A DNA stretch of 64,000 bases from Alitta virens (Eukaryota; Annelida; Polychaeta; Phyllodocida; Nereididae). The stretch covers positions 3,866,001 to 3,930,000 of the forward strand of contig OW028577.1 in NCBI GenBank assembly GCA_932294295.1, read 5' to 3'. Position 1 is the stretch's first letter, and every line of letters starts with the position of its first letter. Shown piece after piece: positions 33,801 to 45,927 of the stretch. The notes beneath the pieces were generated by a model. That model saw only the letters and a program-made list of their open reading frames with translations. It was not told the origin of the DNA and did not search any database. The position numbers were made by a program, and so were the translations under genes.

Positions 33801-36800
33801 CCTAGCTACTTACCTAGCTACCAACCTAACTACCAACCTAGCTACCACCCAACATAGCTCCCAACCTAGCTACGTACCTAGGTACCTGCCTAGCTACAAC
33901 CTACCTACCTACCTAGCTACCAACCTACCTACCAACCAACCTAGCTACCTACCTACCTACCAACCAACCTAGCTACCAACCTAGCTACCAACCAACCTAT
34001 TTACCTACCTATCTACCAACCAACCTAGCTACCTACCTAGCTACCAACCTTGCTACCAACCAACCTAGCTACCACCCTAGCTACCAACCTAGACCGATCC
34101 ATCAGTCGCTACATGTAGATGTAGTACTACCAACCTAGCTACCTACCTAGCTACCAAACTACCTACCAACCTACCTACCTACCTAGCTACCTACCTAGCT
34201 ACCAACTTATCTACCAACCAACCTAGCTACCACCCTAGCTACCACCCTAGCTACCAACCAACCTAGCCACCTACCTACCTAGCTACCAACCAACCTAGCT
34301 ACCAACCTACATACCAACCTACCTACCAACCAACCTACCTAGCTACCAACCTACCTACCAACCAACCTAGCTGCCTACCTAGCTACCTGCCTAGATACCA
34401 ACCTAGCTACCTGCCTAGCTACCAACCGAACTACCTACCTAGCTACCGACCTAGCTACCAACCTAGCTACCAACCAACCTAGCCACCTACCTACCTAGCT
34501 ACCAACCTACCTACCAACCAACCTACCTACCTACCTAGCTACCAACCTACCTACCAACCTAGCTACCTACCTAGCTACCAACCAACCTAGCTACCAACCA
34601 ACCTAGCTACCAACCTAGACCGCTCCATCAGTCCCTACATGTAGATGTAGTACTACCAACCTACCTACCTACCTAGCTACCAACCTATCTACCAACCAAC
34701 CTAGCTGCCTACATAGCTACCTGCCTAGATACCAACCTAGCTACCTACCTAGCTACCAACATAACTACCTACCTAGCTACCTACCTAGCTACCAACCAAC
34801 CTATAGCTACCAACCTAGCTACCAACCAACCTAGCCACCTACCTACCTAGCTACCAACCTACCTACCAACCTAGCTACCTACCTAGCTTCCAACCAACCT
34901 AGCTACCAACCAACCTAGCTACCAACCAACCTAGCTACCAACCTAGACCGCTCCATCAGTCCCTACATGTAGATGTAGTACTACCAACCTACCTACCTAC
35001 CTACCTAGCTACCTGCCTAGATACCAACCTAGCTACCAACCTAGCTACCTACCTAGCTACCAACCTAGCTACCAACCAACCTATAGCTACCAACCTAGCT
35101 ACTAACCAACCTAGCCACCTACCTACCTAGCTACCAACCTACCTACCAACCTAGCTACCAACCAACCTAGCTACCAACCTAGACCGCTCCATCAGTCCCT
35201 ACATGTAGATGTAGTACTACCAACCTACCTACCTACCTACCTACCTACCTGCCTAGATACCAACCTAGCTACCAACCTAGCTACCTACCTAGCTACCAAC
35301 CTAGCTACCAACCAACCTATAGCTACCAACCTAGCTACTAACCAACCTAGCCACCTACCTACCTAGCTACCAACCTACCTACCAACCAACCTACCTACCT
35401 ACCTAGCTACCAACCTACCTACCAACCAACCTAGCTACCTACCTAGCTATCAACCAACCTAGCTACCTACCTAGCTACCAACCTAGACCGCTCCATCAGT
35501 CCCTACATTCAGATGTAGTACTTCCAACCTAGCTACCAACCTAGCTACCTACCTAGCTACCAACCTACCTACCAACCTACCTCCCTACCTACCTAGCTAC
35601 CTACCTAGCTACCAACCAACCCACCTACCTACCTAGTGACTAACCAACCTACCTACCTCCCTAGCTACCAACCAACCTAGCCAAATACCTACTAACCAAC
35701 CTAGCTACCTACTTAGCTACCAACCTAGCTACCTACCTAGCTACCAACCGACCTAGCTACCTACCTACCAACAAACCTAGCTACCTACCTAACTACCAAC
35801 CTACCTACCTACCTAGCTACCAACCAACCAACCTAACTACCTACCTAGTGAGCAACCAACCTACCTACCTCCCTAGCTACCAACCAACCTAGCTAAATAC
35901 CTACCAACCAACCTAGCTACCTACTTAGCTACCAACCTAACTACCAACCAACCTAGCTACCTACCTAGCTACCAACTGACCTAGCTACCTACCTACCAAC
36001 CAACCTAGCTACCTACCTAACTACCAACCTACCTACCTACCTAGCTACCAACCTAGCTACCTACCTAGCTGCCAACCTAGTTACCTAACTAGCTACCTAC
36101 CTAGCTACCAACCTACCTACCAACCAACCTAGCTACTTGCCTAGCAACCAACCTACCTACCTACCTAGCTACCAACCTAGCTACCTACCTAGCTGCCAAC
36201 CTAGTTACCTAACTAGCTACCTACCTAGCTACCAACCTACCTACCAACCAACCTAGCTACCTGCCTAGCAACCAACCTACGTACCAACCTACCTACCAAC
36301 CAACCTAGCTACCTACCCAGCTACCTACCAACCTAGCTACCTACCTACCAACCAACCAAGTCACCAACCTAGCTACCTACCTAGCTACCAACCTACCAAC
36401 CAACCTAGCTACCTACCTATCTACCAACCAACCTAGATACCAACCTTTAATGTAGATGTAGTACTACCAACCTACCAACCTACCTGGCTACCTACCTAGC
36501 TACCAACCTACCTACCAACCTAGCTTCCCACCTAGCTACCAACCTACCTACCAACCAACCTAGCTACCTACCTAGCTACCAACCTAACTACCTACCTAGC
36601 TACCAACCTAACTACCTACCTAGCTACCAACCTACCTACCAACCAACCTAGCTACCAACCTAACTACCTACCTACCAACCATCCTAGCTACCAACCTAGC
36701 TACCACCCAACCTAGCTACGTACCTAGCTACCTACCTAGCTACCAACCTACCTACCTACCTAGCTACCAACCTACCTACCAACTAACCTAGCTACCTACC

Positions 36801-39218
36801 TACCTACCAACCAACCTAGCTACCTACCTAGCTACAAAACTACCTACCAACCAACCTAGTTACCTACCTATCTACCAACCAACCTAGCTACCTACCTAGC
36901 TACCTACCTAGCTACCAACCTAGCTACCAACCTAACTACCTACCTAGCTACCACCCAAACTAGCTACATACCTAGCTACCTACCTAGCTACCAACCTACC
37001 TACCTACCTAGCTACCAACCTACCTACCAACCAACCTAGCTACCTACCTACCTACCAACTAACCTAGCTACCAACCTTGCTACCAACCAACCTAGCTACC
37101 ACCCTAGCTACCAACCTAGACCAATCCATCAGTCCCTACATGTAGATGTATTACTACCAACCTAGCTACCTACCTACCTACCAACCTACCTAGATACCTA
37201 CCTAGCTACCAACCTACCTACCAACCAACCTAGCTACCTACCTAGCTACCAACCTACCAACCCACCTAGCTACCTGCCTAGCAACCAACCTACCTACCAA
37301 CCTACCTACCAACCAACCTAGCTACCTACCTAGTTACCAACCTAATTACCTAACTAGCTACCTACTTAGCTACCATCCTACCTACCAACCAACCTAGCTA
37401 CCTGCCTAGCAACCAACCTACCTACCAACCTACCTACCAACCAACCTAGCTACCTACCCAGCTACCTACCAACCTAGCTACCTACCTACCAACCAACCAA
37501 GTCACCAACCTAGCTACCTACCTAGCTACCAACCTACCAACCAACCTAGCTACCTACCTATCTACCAACCAACCTAGCAACCAACCCTTAATGTAGATGT
37601 AGTACTACCAACCTACCAACCTACCTGGCTACCTACCTAGCTACCAACCTACCTACCAACCAACCAAGTCACCAACCTACCAACCTACCTGGCTACCTAC
37701 CTAGCTACCAACCTACCTACCTACCTAGCTTCCCACCTAGCTACCAACCTACCTACCAACCAACCTAGGTACCAACCTAGCTAACTACCTAGCTACCAAC
37801 CTAACTACCTACCTAGCTACCAACCTACCTAGCTACCAACCTAACTACCTACCTACCAACCATCCTAGCTACCAACCTAGCTACCAACCTAACTACCAAC
37901 CTAGCTACCACCCAACCTAGCTCCCAACCTAGCTACGTACCTAGGTACCTGCCTAGCTACCAACCTACCTACCTACCTAGCTACCAACCTACCTACCAAC
38001 CAACCTAGCTACCTACCTACCTACCTACCAACCAACCTAGCTACCAACCTAGCTACCAACCAACCTAGTTACCTACCTATCTACCAACCAACCAAGTTAC
38101 CTACCTAGCTACCAACCTTGCTACCAACCAACCTAGCTACCACCCTAGCTACCAACCTAGACCGATCCATCAGTCGCTACATGTAGATGTAGTACTACCA
38201 ACCTAGCTACCTACCTAGCTACCAAACTACCTACCAACCTACCTACCTACCTAGCTACCTACCTAGCTACCAACCTATCTACCAACCAACCTAGCTACCA
38301 CCCTAGCTACCAACCTAGACAGACCATCAGTCCCTACATGTAGATGTAGTGCTACCAACCTAGGTACCTACCTAGCTACCAACCAACCTAGCTACCTACC
38401 TACCTACCAACCATCCTAGCTACCAACCTAGCTACCAACCTACCTACCAACCAACCTAGCTACCAACCAACCTACCTACCTACCTAGCTAACAACCAACC
38501 TAGCTAACTACCTAGCTACCAACCTACCTACCAACCAACCTAGACGATCCATCAGTCCCTACATGTAGATGTAGTACTACCAACCTAGGTACCTACCTAG
38601 CTACCAACCAACCTAGCTACCTACCTACCTACCAACCATCCTAGCTACCAACCTAGCTACCAACCTACCTACCAACCAACCTAGCTACCAACCAACCTAC
38701 CTACCTACCTAGCTAACAACCAACCTAGCTAACTACCTAGCTACCAACCTACCTACCAACCAACCTAGACGATCCATCAGTCCCTACATGTAGATGTAGT
38801 ACTACCAACCTAGGTACCTACCTAGCTACCAACCAACCTAGCTACCTACCTACCTACCAACCATCCTAGCTACCAACCTAGCTACCAACCTACCTACCAA
38901 CCAACCTAGCTACCAACCAACCTACCTACCTACCTAGCTAACAACCAACCTAGCTAACTACCTAGCTACCAACCTACCTACCAACCAACCTAGACGATCC
39001 ATCAGTCCCTACATGTAGATGTAGTACTACCAACCTAGCTACCAACCTACCTACCTACCTAGCTACCAACCAACCTACCAACCAACCTAGCTACCAACCT
39101 AGCTAGCTACCTACCTAGCTACCAACCAACCTAGCTACCTATCTAACTACCAACCAACCTACCAACTAACCTAGCTACCAACCTAGCTACCTACCTACCT
39201 ACCTACCTACCTACCTAA
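27881..39218. repeat. 11.3-kb tetranucleotide-based satellite array with higher-order structure
   Basis: The sequence is built almost only from the four-base words CTAC, CTAG and CAAC, with rarer CTAA, CTGC and CTAT. A spacer containing CTCCATCAGTCCCTACATGT then AGATGTAGTACTACC recurs about 20 times (for example near 28255, 28993, 29227, 32512, 33162, 34617, 35184, 38545, 38771, 38994). Larger blocks repeat: three units of about 226 bp at 38320-39010, and multi-kilobase blocks such as 29530-31980 resembling 35485-38170. CTAG is its own complement, so both strands are full of TAG stops and no long frame exists. Confidence 0.95.
38320..39010. repeat. Three recent tandem 226-bp higher-order units in the array
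   Basis: The spacer starts recur at a spacing of about 226 bases (near 38545, 38771 and 38997), and the text between spacers is almost identical. This is the most homogeneous part of the array, marking recent unequal exchange or conversion. Confidence 0.8.
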
Positions 39219-39237
39219 CCGAAGCCTAACCACTACA
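39219..39237 (-). other. A-box-like motif at the right edge of the array
   Basis: The minus strand reads TGTAGTGGTTAGGCTTCGG, like the D-arm of the tRNA-derived SINE heads elsewhere in the window (compare CTAGTGGTTAAAAC at 56533-56546). The array begins immediately downstream of it on that strand. Confidence 0.5.
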
Positions 39238-39404
39238 CAATCAGCTTGGATAGTGAAGCCACTTTTATCAAGTCAATAATTAATTGGAAGTCAATAATTA
39301 ATTGATGATAGTTACTTATGGAAGTGGTATAAATTAAATTAAAAAGAGGATATTATGTTATCAGATGTTAAAAAATTAAGGTACATTTTTTCAAAATGCA
39401 CAGT

Positions 39405-39627
39405 CCAAAGTGGACTTGAAACCAGGTCCCAGAAAGGCATACACTCCACCGTCTGAGCTAACTAGGCACTTGCAATCAATATCAATATCAAGATATTGTT
39501 CAGAAATAGAATTTTGCATTTTATTAAAACGGTATGGCAAGCTAATCAAGATTCCCACAAAAAGTTTGGAACACAAGTACCTCTTGAACAGAAGGCCGAT
39601 GTGCAGCCAACTGAGCTATCCAGTACT
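39405..39627 (-). repeat. Two tRNA-like SINE head remnants
   Basis: On the minus strand 39467-39415 reads TTAGCTCAGACGGTGGAGTG and later CCTGGTTTCAAGTCC, an A box and a B box. A second A box, GGATAGCTCAGTTGGCTGC, lies at about 39618-39600 without a clear B box. Neither folds into a full tRNA. Confidence 0.5.
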
Positions 39628-39909
39628 AGCCAATAGTAGCCATTATAACAAGAATAATATGATGTATTATTAATATCAGATTTTTTATGTAACATCGTAG
39701 ATATCTCTGTCACGTCTGTCTGTATTTTTACATAAAGTTTTACTAAAAAAAAAACATTTAAAACGTTTTTAAAAATGTTTTTTTAGCTTTTTGCTAGAAA
39801 CAGGAAGTTTAAATAAAACATTTTCCAAATGTTTTTTGGACGGTTCACAAAACTTTCCGAAAGAAAATCTCGGAAAGTTTTTATGACTTACTGTGTTTGT
39901 TGGTTAGAT

Positions 39910-42485
39910 TCTCTTGGCTATAGTCTAAAAGCATGTTGTTTCCATTGCAACTGGTTTTTTAGAGTGAAGTCAAGCATTATGTGAGAATTATAAGGACATA
40001 ATGTAAATAGGATATTGCGTGCTTGTCCAGAGACCACTGCGCTGAGATCCAGGTTGTTTTGGTTTTAAAAGCCTTTAAAATCCTTAACATGAAATATATC
40101 AGCTGACAGTAACATTGGTACTAAACAACAAAATACAATTGAAATAGCGGGTCTTGCATACGGGCCGGGTGATCTGCCTTCCATACCACACAGAATGACG
40201 TTCATGCATAGCCAAATAAGGAGGCATGAAAAACAACAACTTGTGGTGTGGTTTTCCTATAATATACCATACGATACAATTTGAACACATCGAAGTGGAC
40301 GGGGTTAGAACCGCAATTTCCCTCATTAGGTGTACAAAAGTATTTGTTTGGCAGTGCACTTTTTATTCTTTGCTTCTTTGTCTTGCTGTTTACATATACC
40401 TGTCTGGTTTATTTTAAAAAATACGAAGAAAAAGGAATTTCACAGAAATTACATTGCACGACGTTCTAGTGCAAGGCACAGCGCAACATTTTACAGTCTT
40501 TCAAAGGGCTTCTGCCACGTCACATTGGTTGTGTGTCAACATTCTAGGATTATCCGGTTGAGCTAATTGAATAGCTTTTGGACAGCTGTTTCACAAACAA
40601 AGCAATGATCTATGTCACATGAGCACTTAATTTAGTCACTTTCGGTGCTTGTCCAACTCACTGTGTAACGACTAATATTCAGGTTCGTAGCCAGGGCTGA
40701 GGCAGATTCTGGAACAAATTTAACATTAATTGGCAAAATTGGCAATAAATTTGTGTTTGATGGCCTTTTGTTAATATAACATTGTGACTTGCCTTTGTAC
40801 ATAAACTAAAGAAACTATATTGTGTACATCTCTTGCTTGCAATTAGTTCGGAAGTTATAAGCCTATTGAACTTGTGGAAGTGAAGGCCATGGAAGAAGGA
40901 GTTCGCCTCCTCTATTTTTGAAGTCTGGCTACGGCCCTGACATTAGGCACTTTTTATCTGTAATAGTCAGTAAAAATATAAGAGTGCTATGGCTGTAAAC
41001 TCTGCATGGCTGGATCACTTAACTGGCCATAAACATCATGGAACAGTGATTTCGTCACTGATGTCACTGCCACTATTTTAGGAAGCAGTGCTCACTTCCC
41101 GTGAAGTCTGCATTCTCTTAGGTTCACGATTTTACCCTGTTTTAACTTCCTCGTTGCACTATTCTTTGTAGGGGAGTGTCATTCTTTACATAGCCAGAAT
41201 TAAAAAAACAGCCAATGTCTAGAAGTTAGCAAAATGCCAAAGCAATTAGGTACTAATTACTATAAAAGCCTAATCAGGGTAGGGTAGGCAGAGTACCCTT
41301 TGCTAGAAGAGCTTACGTATTATTATTATTATTATTATGAACATTTTATTCGCGCATAAAGTACTATTTGGTAAATATGTATCAGGAATTAAAATTTGTT
41401 GTTACATAAACTTTCAATCATAAAGTAAGTGAAGCCTGGAAGGAGAAGAGTGTTGTCCCTAAGTTCTATAAGTTCTTCTACCACTGTTGGCACATACGGT
41501 TTAAACTTAAACTGGAGACAGCTAACAGCACAATGCCAACGTGATGCAAGAAATGTACAGTTACGGTTTATAATTCCATTGTACACAAAACTGTTGTTCA
41601 GGATAAGTGGTGTCACTGAATTATTGTTCTTGGAAATATTCCTGAGAAGGTTGTTTAACCTAACACCCAGCTGATCAGCACAACGACAGAACAATGTCCG
41701 TGGGCGTTGTCATTGCTATATAGTAGGCCTATAACATAGCTGCATTAAACTGCGTGCTAACAGAGGCAGACGTAATGATGAACTTAACCTGTGGCAGGCA
41801 TAGATATCGGTTCAAGGCAACACAACACAATGATATCAATAAAATCAGTGAAATAAAAAATCTTTAATTTGACCCAAAAAATAAATGCAATGATTTTGTA
41901 TTGAATAACAGAAGGTCAAGTTGTTTATAATGATATTCGTATTGAAATATTAATATTATGTAATGTATTTTAATGTAGATTCTTTCTTCTTTTTGGAAAA
42001 TTTCATAATAAATATTATCTATCAAATTACGTGAATGCATTTCTTATAATTGGTTTCTGCATGGATTGACCGCCCCCTTAATTGTTTTTCAAGACCAGCA
42101 TATATTTAGACCTACGTAATTATAAATGCTAATGAACCCTTTATAACTTAAGAACACGCATGCTAATTAGCATCGTTATTCTTATGTATAAACTAGATGC
42201 ATGCATTCTGTTATCATAGTATATCAAAGTTACATAATTTAATGCGCAGGTCCCTTAAAAGAGAAAAAGTTTCTATATAGTACTTAGGTAATTGTTATAA
42301 GTACTTAGGCAGACATGCTATATTGTACATATAATCATAGGAGAGACAATGTGAAGTCGAATCACTTAAAGAAACTTCTGCAGTGTCAGTGACCTTTAAA
42401 TTACACGACCCCCTTGAGCTCCTCTTAACAAAAAGAAAAGGGGGAACTTAAATCAGTGAAGCATTGACATTAAAATCACCACCCC
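39910..42485. other. Intergenic DNA upstream of the ceramide synthase gene
   Basis: No gene is recognised. Overlapping frames of 101 aa (minus, 41389-41694) and 81 aa (plus, 41429-41674) cover the same stretch without known motifs. An ATT microsatellite lies at 41322-41338. Confidence 0.35.
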
Positions 42486-42590
42486 ATGACAAAGCAACAA
42501 AGCGTGTCCATCGAATGGTCCTTTAAAACTCATACAGGGCGAGGTCAGGCTATTAGTAAGGATTGCCCCAACTGGCATCATTTGGAAAAG

Positions 42591-45500
42591 ATGGTTCTGC
42601 AAGGAATGAAGGATGCCTTTTTCTCGGAGAAATTTTGGCTGCCTCCGAATGTCACATGGGCGGTCTTCGAAGATGAGAACTATAACATGCCACAAATCAA
42701 GGATCTGTGGTGGGGCATACCCATCGCTTTTGTCATTCTACTGTTTCGAAAGTTTTTGGAAAGGTAAGCAATTTACAATATTTTTTTAGAAATAATAACA
42801 TTGGGATTTTTAACATTTTTGCCATGAGTACCAATTTCATGTAAAACACATTGGCTAGCTCTGCTGAAGGTCCCAGGTTCGATCCCTGGCCTTTCCTCGT
42901 GAGTTTAATCTCAACCGGATATAAGCCTTGTACAAAGTGTCTATGCTGGGGCAAGTAAAAGACCCGCCTCGGAGTAATATGTAACAGATATTTACCATTT
43001 GGGAAGTGGTTTTGCACCCCATATATGCTTGTTTTATTTTCTATAACCCAGGCAACTCCTTGATAATTGCACCAGTCATTTACTTCGGGTCCTTTAGGTA
43101 CGGAAGCTATGCCAGCTTGGTGTTGACTTGCAGGCTTAATTGTGCAACCATGCATGTTTGTAGAATGACCTATATTTAAGGGAATACATTCATTACGCAT
43201 GAAAAACAATTGTGCGAGTTTGGCCTTCGCAGTTGCCATTGGTTAAACTTCTTACATACGTGTCAAAATCGTATAACTGGTTTTCAGTTCCATGTTTTGA
43301 AATATTTACTCAGTTCACAGTTTGTAAAAATTAAATCTAAAATTGCGTTTGTGTGTCTTTTCAATTATTATATACCTTAAGTATCCAAAGTATAAATATC
43401 AACAAATATACAGTAGGCCTATTCTAAACAGACACATTTCAAAGTTATCTTTGTCTCAATGTCTCTGGTCTCAAGCTTCGTGAGTTAAGCTCCAGGCAGA
43501 CGTAATGGTGAGATGATAAGGCTTGGATTCCTCACCAAATTATACAGCTGCCCTATGGGTGGTATGGTACAAGGTCAAGTCTGTAGCAACAAAAAATGTT
43601 TGTGAGTGTAAAATGTGATTTTAACTAAATTATGTCAATTGGTGATTTGCAATGAGTTATATGATCAGAAGTATTGCACACCCCTTGCTAGTGCAATATC
43701 AGTTTGCTAGTGCAATATCAGTTTTCATAGAACCCAGACATTGCCAGACGTCTGATAATATCGCTCAAGGCAATACTTGTCTTCTTACTTTTCTTTTTTC
43801 TTGTTTGTTGTTTCTTACTTAAAATGGAAAAAAACAAAAAAAAAAATTGAAATAAATTGTTTTTGTTATGAAAAGCTGGTTTTGAAATAATAACTTTATA
43901 ATCTCGGTCATGGTCTAAAGAACTTATTCACAGGGTGGTATAGTCCATGGTTGAATTTGTAATAGCATACATTTTTTTAAGTGTAAGATGTGATTTTAAA
44001 ATGAATCCATGCGTAGCGTGACGTCATCTCATGTATTGAGTTAAACTGCATTTATTACTTACATACAATGGTAAATAACTACTAGGCCATTCTATATCAA
44101 TATTGAAAATGTTTGGCTTACCCTTATTAGTCACTTTCCAGAATGACTATTATTAATTCCCATGATCAATTTCGTGACAAATTAGATAAAGTTGACATGT
44201 TAAAACGCTATGGGAGGGAGGGGGCGGGGGGAATGGGGGTCTTTCACACTGTCAAATGTATAAAAAAAAAAATTGCTGTTTCGATTAACAGATCTTACAT
44301 CTAATGAGGTCATCATCTATTTAGGTAAAATTCATAATTCAATGGTATATCATAATATTTATAATATGTTAAGCTAACTGCGTGGTAACCATTTCACTGT
44401 AACACGCCAAGGTTGTTAACATAAAGAAATCACGAGGACATACTTTCCAGACATGCTAGCAATAGTTGGCCTATTGAATTTTAGAGATGCCAAATAAATT
44501 TATGGATATTTTGTACATATTTATAGTATTATTCATGCAGAATTTTGAATCTATTAAACATGATAATTTTCAACTGTATTTATTTATTTCAGATATATTG
44601 CGACACCTATAGGACGGTGGAGAGGGTTATCTGAAAAACCAGCCCGTTTACCTGCTGAGAATGATGTTCTGGAAAAGGCATTCAAGAAACACAAGAGAAT
44701 ACTTCCCAAACAAGCAGCACTGGAGGTAATTCATTCATTCATTCATTAATTCATTCATTCAACGGTCTTAATATTGCATGGGTGGGCTTAATAGTCTTTT
44801 CACTGAGCAGCCCTGAATTCAGCAAGACATAAGTCCTTCCTCTCCTCTTATTACTCATTTTGCTTTTCAGACATAGATAATCACTGACTTATTCAATAAA
44901 TATCACTTTCTCAGAAAAAATAACAAAAATCAACTGAATGATAAGGTGTCAGATACATTAAATGCACTAAAAATACTGCTGCTGGGATGCACTTTGCTTC
45001 AGCCAATCACAGCCAAGAGCGGGAACTTTTTAAGCCAAACGGTGTGCAGTATTCTGTTATAGCCACCTAGTGGAAATATAGAGAACCTTCCGTGATAATC
45101 CACTGTTGTGGATATGCATGCATGTCTAACTTCAAGTTCAAGTTCAAGTTCTTTATTGGGAATAATATTTAACATCAGCACATTTAATCAATAATTCAAT
45201 ATAGAAAAGAGCATTCCCTGCCCTGACACAAAGAATTATGTATATGGGCCAGAGATAATTATTTACAATGTAAACATGTACCATTCTTTAGAGTAATAAG
45301 CAATAACATTTTATAATGCATTTAGTATCAATTATAAGATAAATTTTACAAAAAAAAAACACGAAAACTAAAAAATAATTAAATTTTAAGATTTACAAAC
45401 ACCTTGGGTAAATTGGAGGAAGGAATTGAAGTATACTTGTCTAACTTCAATAATATTTTTGCAGGCAATATCAAAACAAAGCGACATGACAGTTCGCGAG

Positions 45501-45894
45501 ATACAAAGATGGTGGCGGTTGAGGAGATCAAGTGACAAACCTACAGAAATGCAACGTTTATGTGAAGCGAGGTAAAATAAATACACAATCAAATTATATC
45601 TATTTATCTCAATTGTCAATTGCCTGGTCATCAGTGGTCAATGATCTGAAGCTAAGTGACCGTATATGGCCAACTGTAGGCAGACATGGAGATGATTTGA
45701 GAAGGCTTGGATTCCACATCAAGACTGCCAAAATTCTTGTTCTATTAAAAATAAGCTGAATCAAATGCAAGAAAAATTATTTTCGACAAGTTTTTTTGTG
45801 CAGCGAAGTAAAACACCTAACTTGTTGGGTAAACATGTAAAATAGTGTGGACTCCTGCGTTGACATCATCATTACATCTGATATAGACAGACAG

Positions 45895-45927
<33 letters not shown>

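Larger units (their letters stand above)
27597..39902. mobile_element. Possible transposon-like frame around the giant array
   Basis: CAACAAACAC at 27597-27606 is repeated inverted (GTGTTTGTTG) at 39893-39902. Inside each end lie AACGTTTT/AAAACGTTTT-rich stretches of 150-200 bases (27610-27800 and 39745-39890). This suggests one repeat element interrupted by the array. The inverted repeat is only 10 bp, so the boundary call is tentative. Confidence 0.35.

Noticed and set aside
27881..39218. Regular spacer recurrence could suggest a CRISPR-like or telomeric array
   Set aside because: The intervening text is low-complexity tetranucleotide sequence and not unique spacers, and the words are not TTAGGG-type. 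The context is eukaryotic.
41389..41694. Overlapping frames of 101 and 81 residues on opposite strands
   Set aside because: No motif, splice partner or family resemblance was recognised; they are noted only as unexplained.
42486..42590. Upstream ATG extending the ceramide synthase by 35 residues
   Set aside because: The extension has no family similarity, and the ATG at 42591 reproduces the usual N terminus, so it is more likely 5' UTR.
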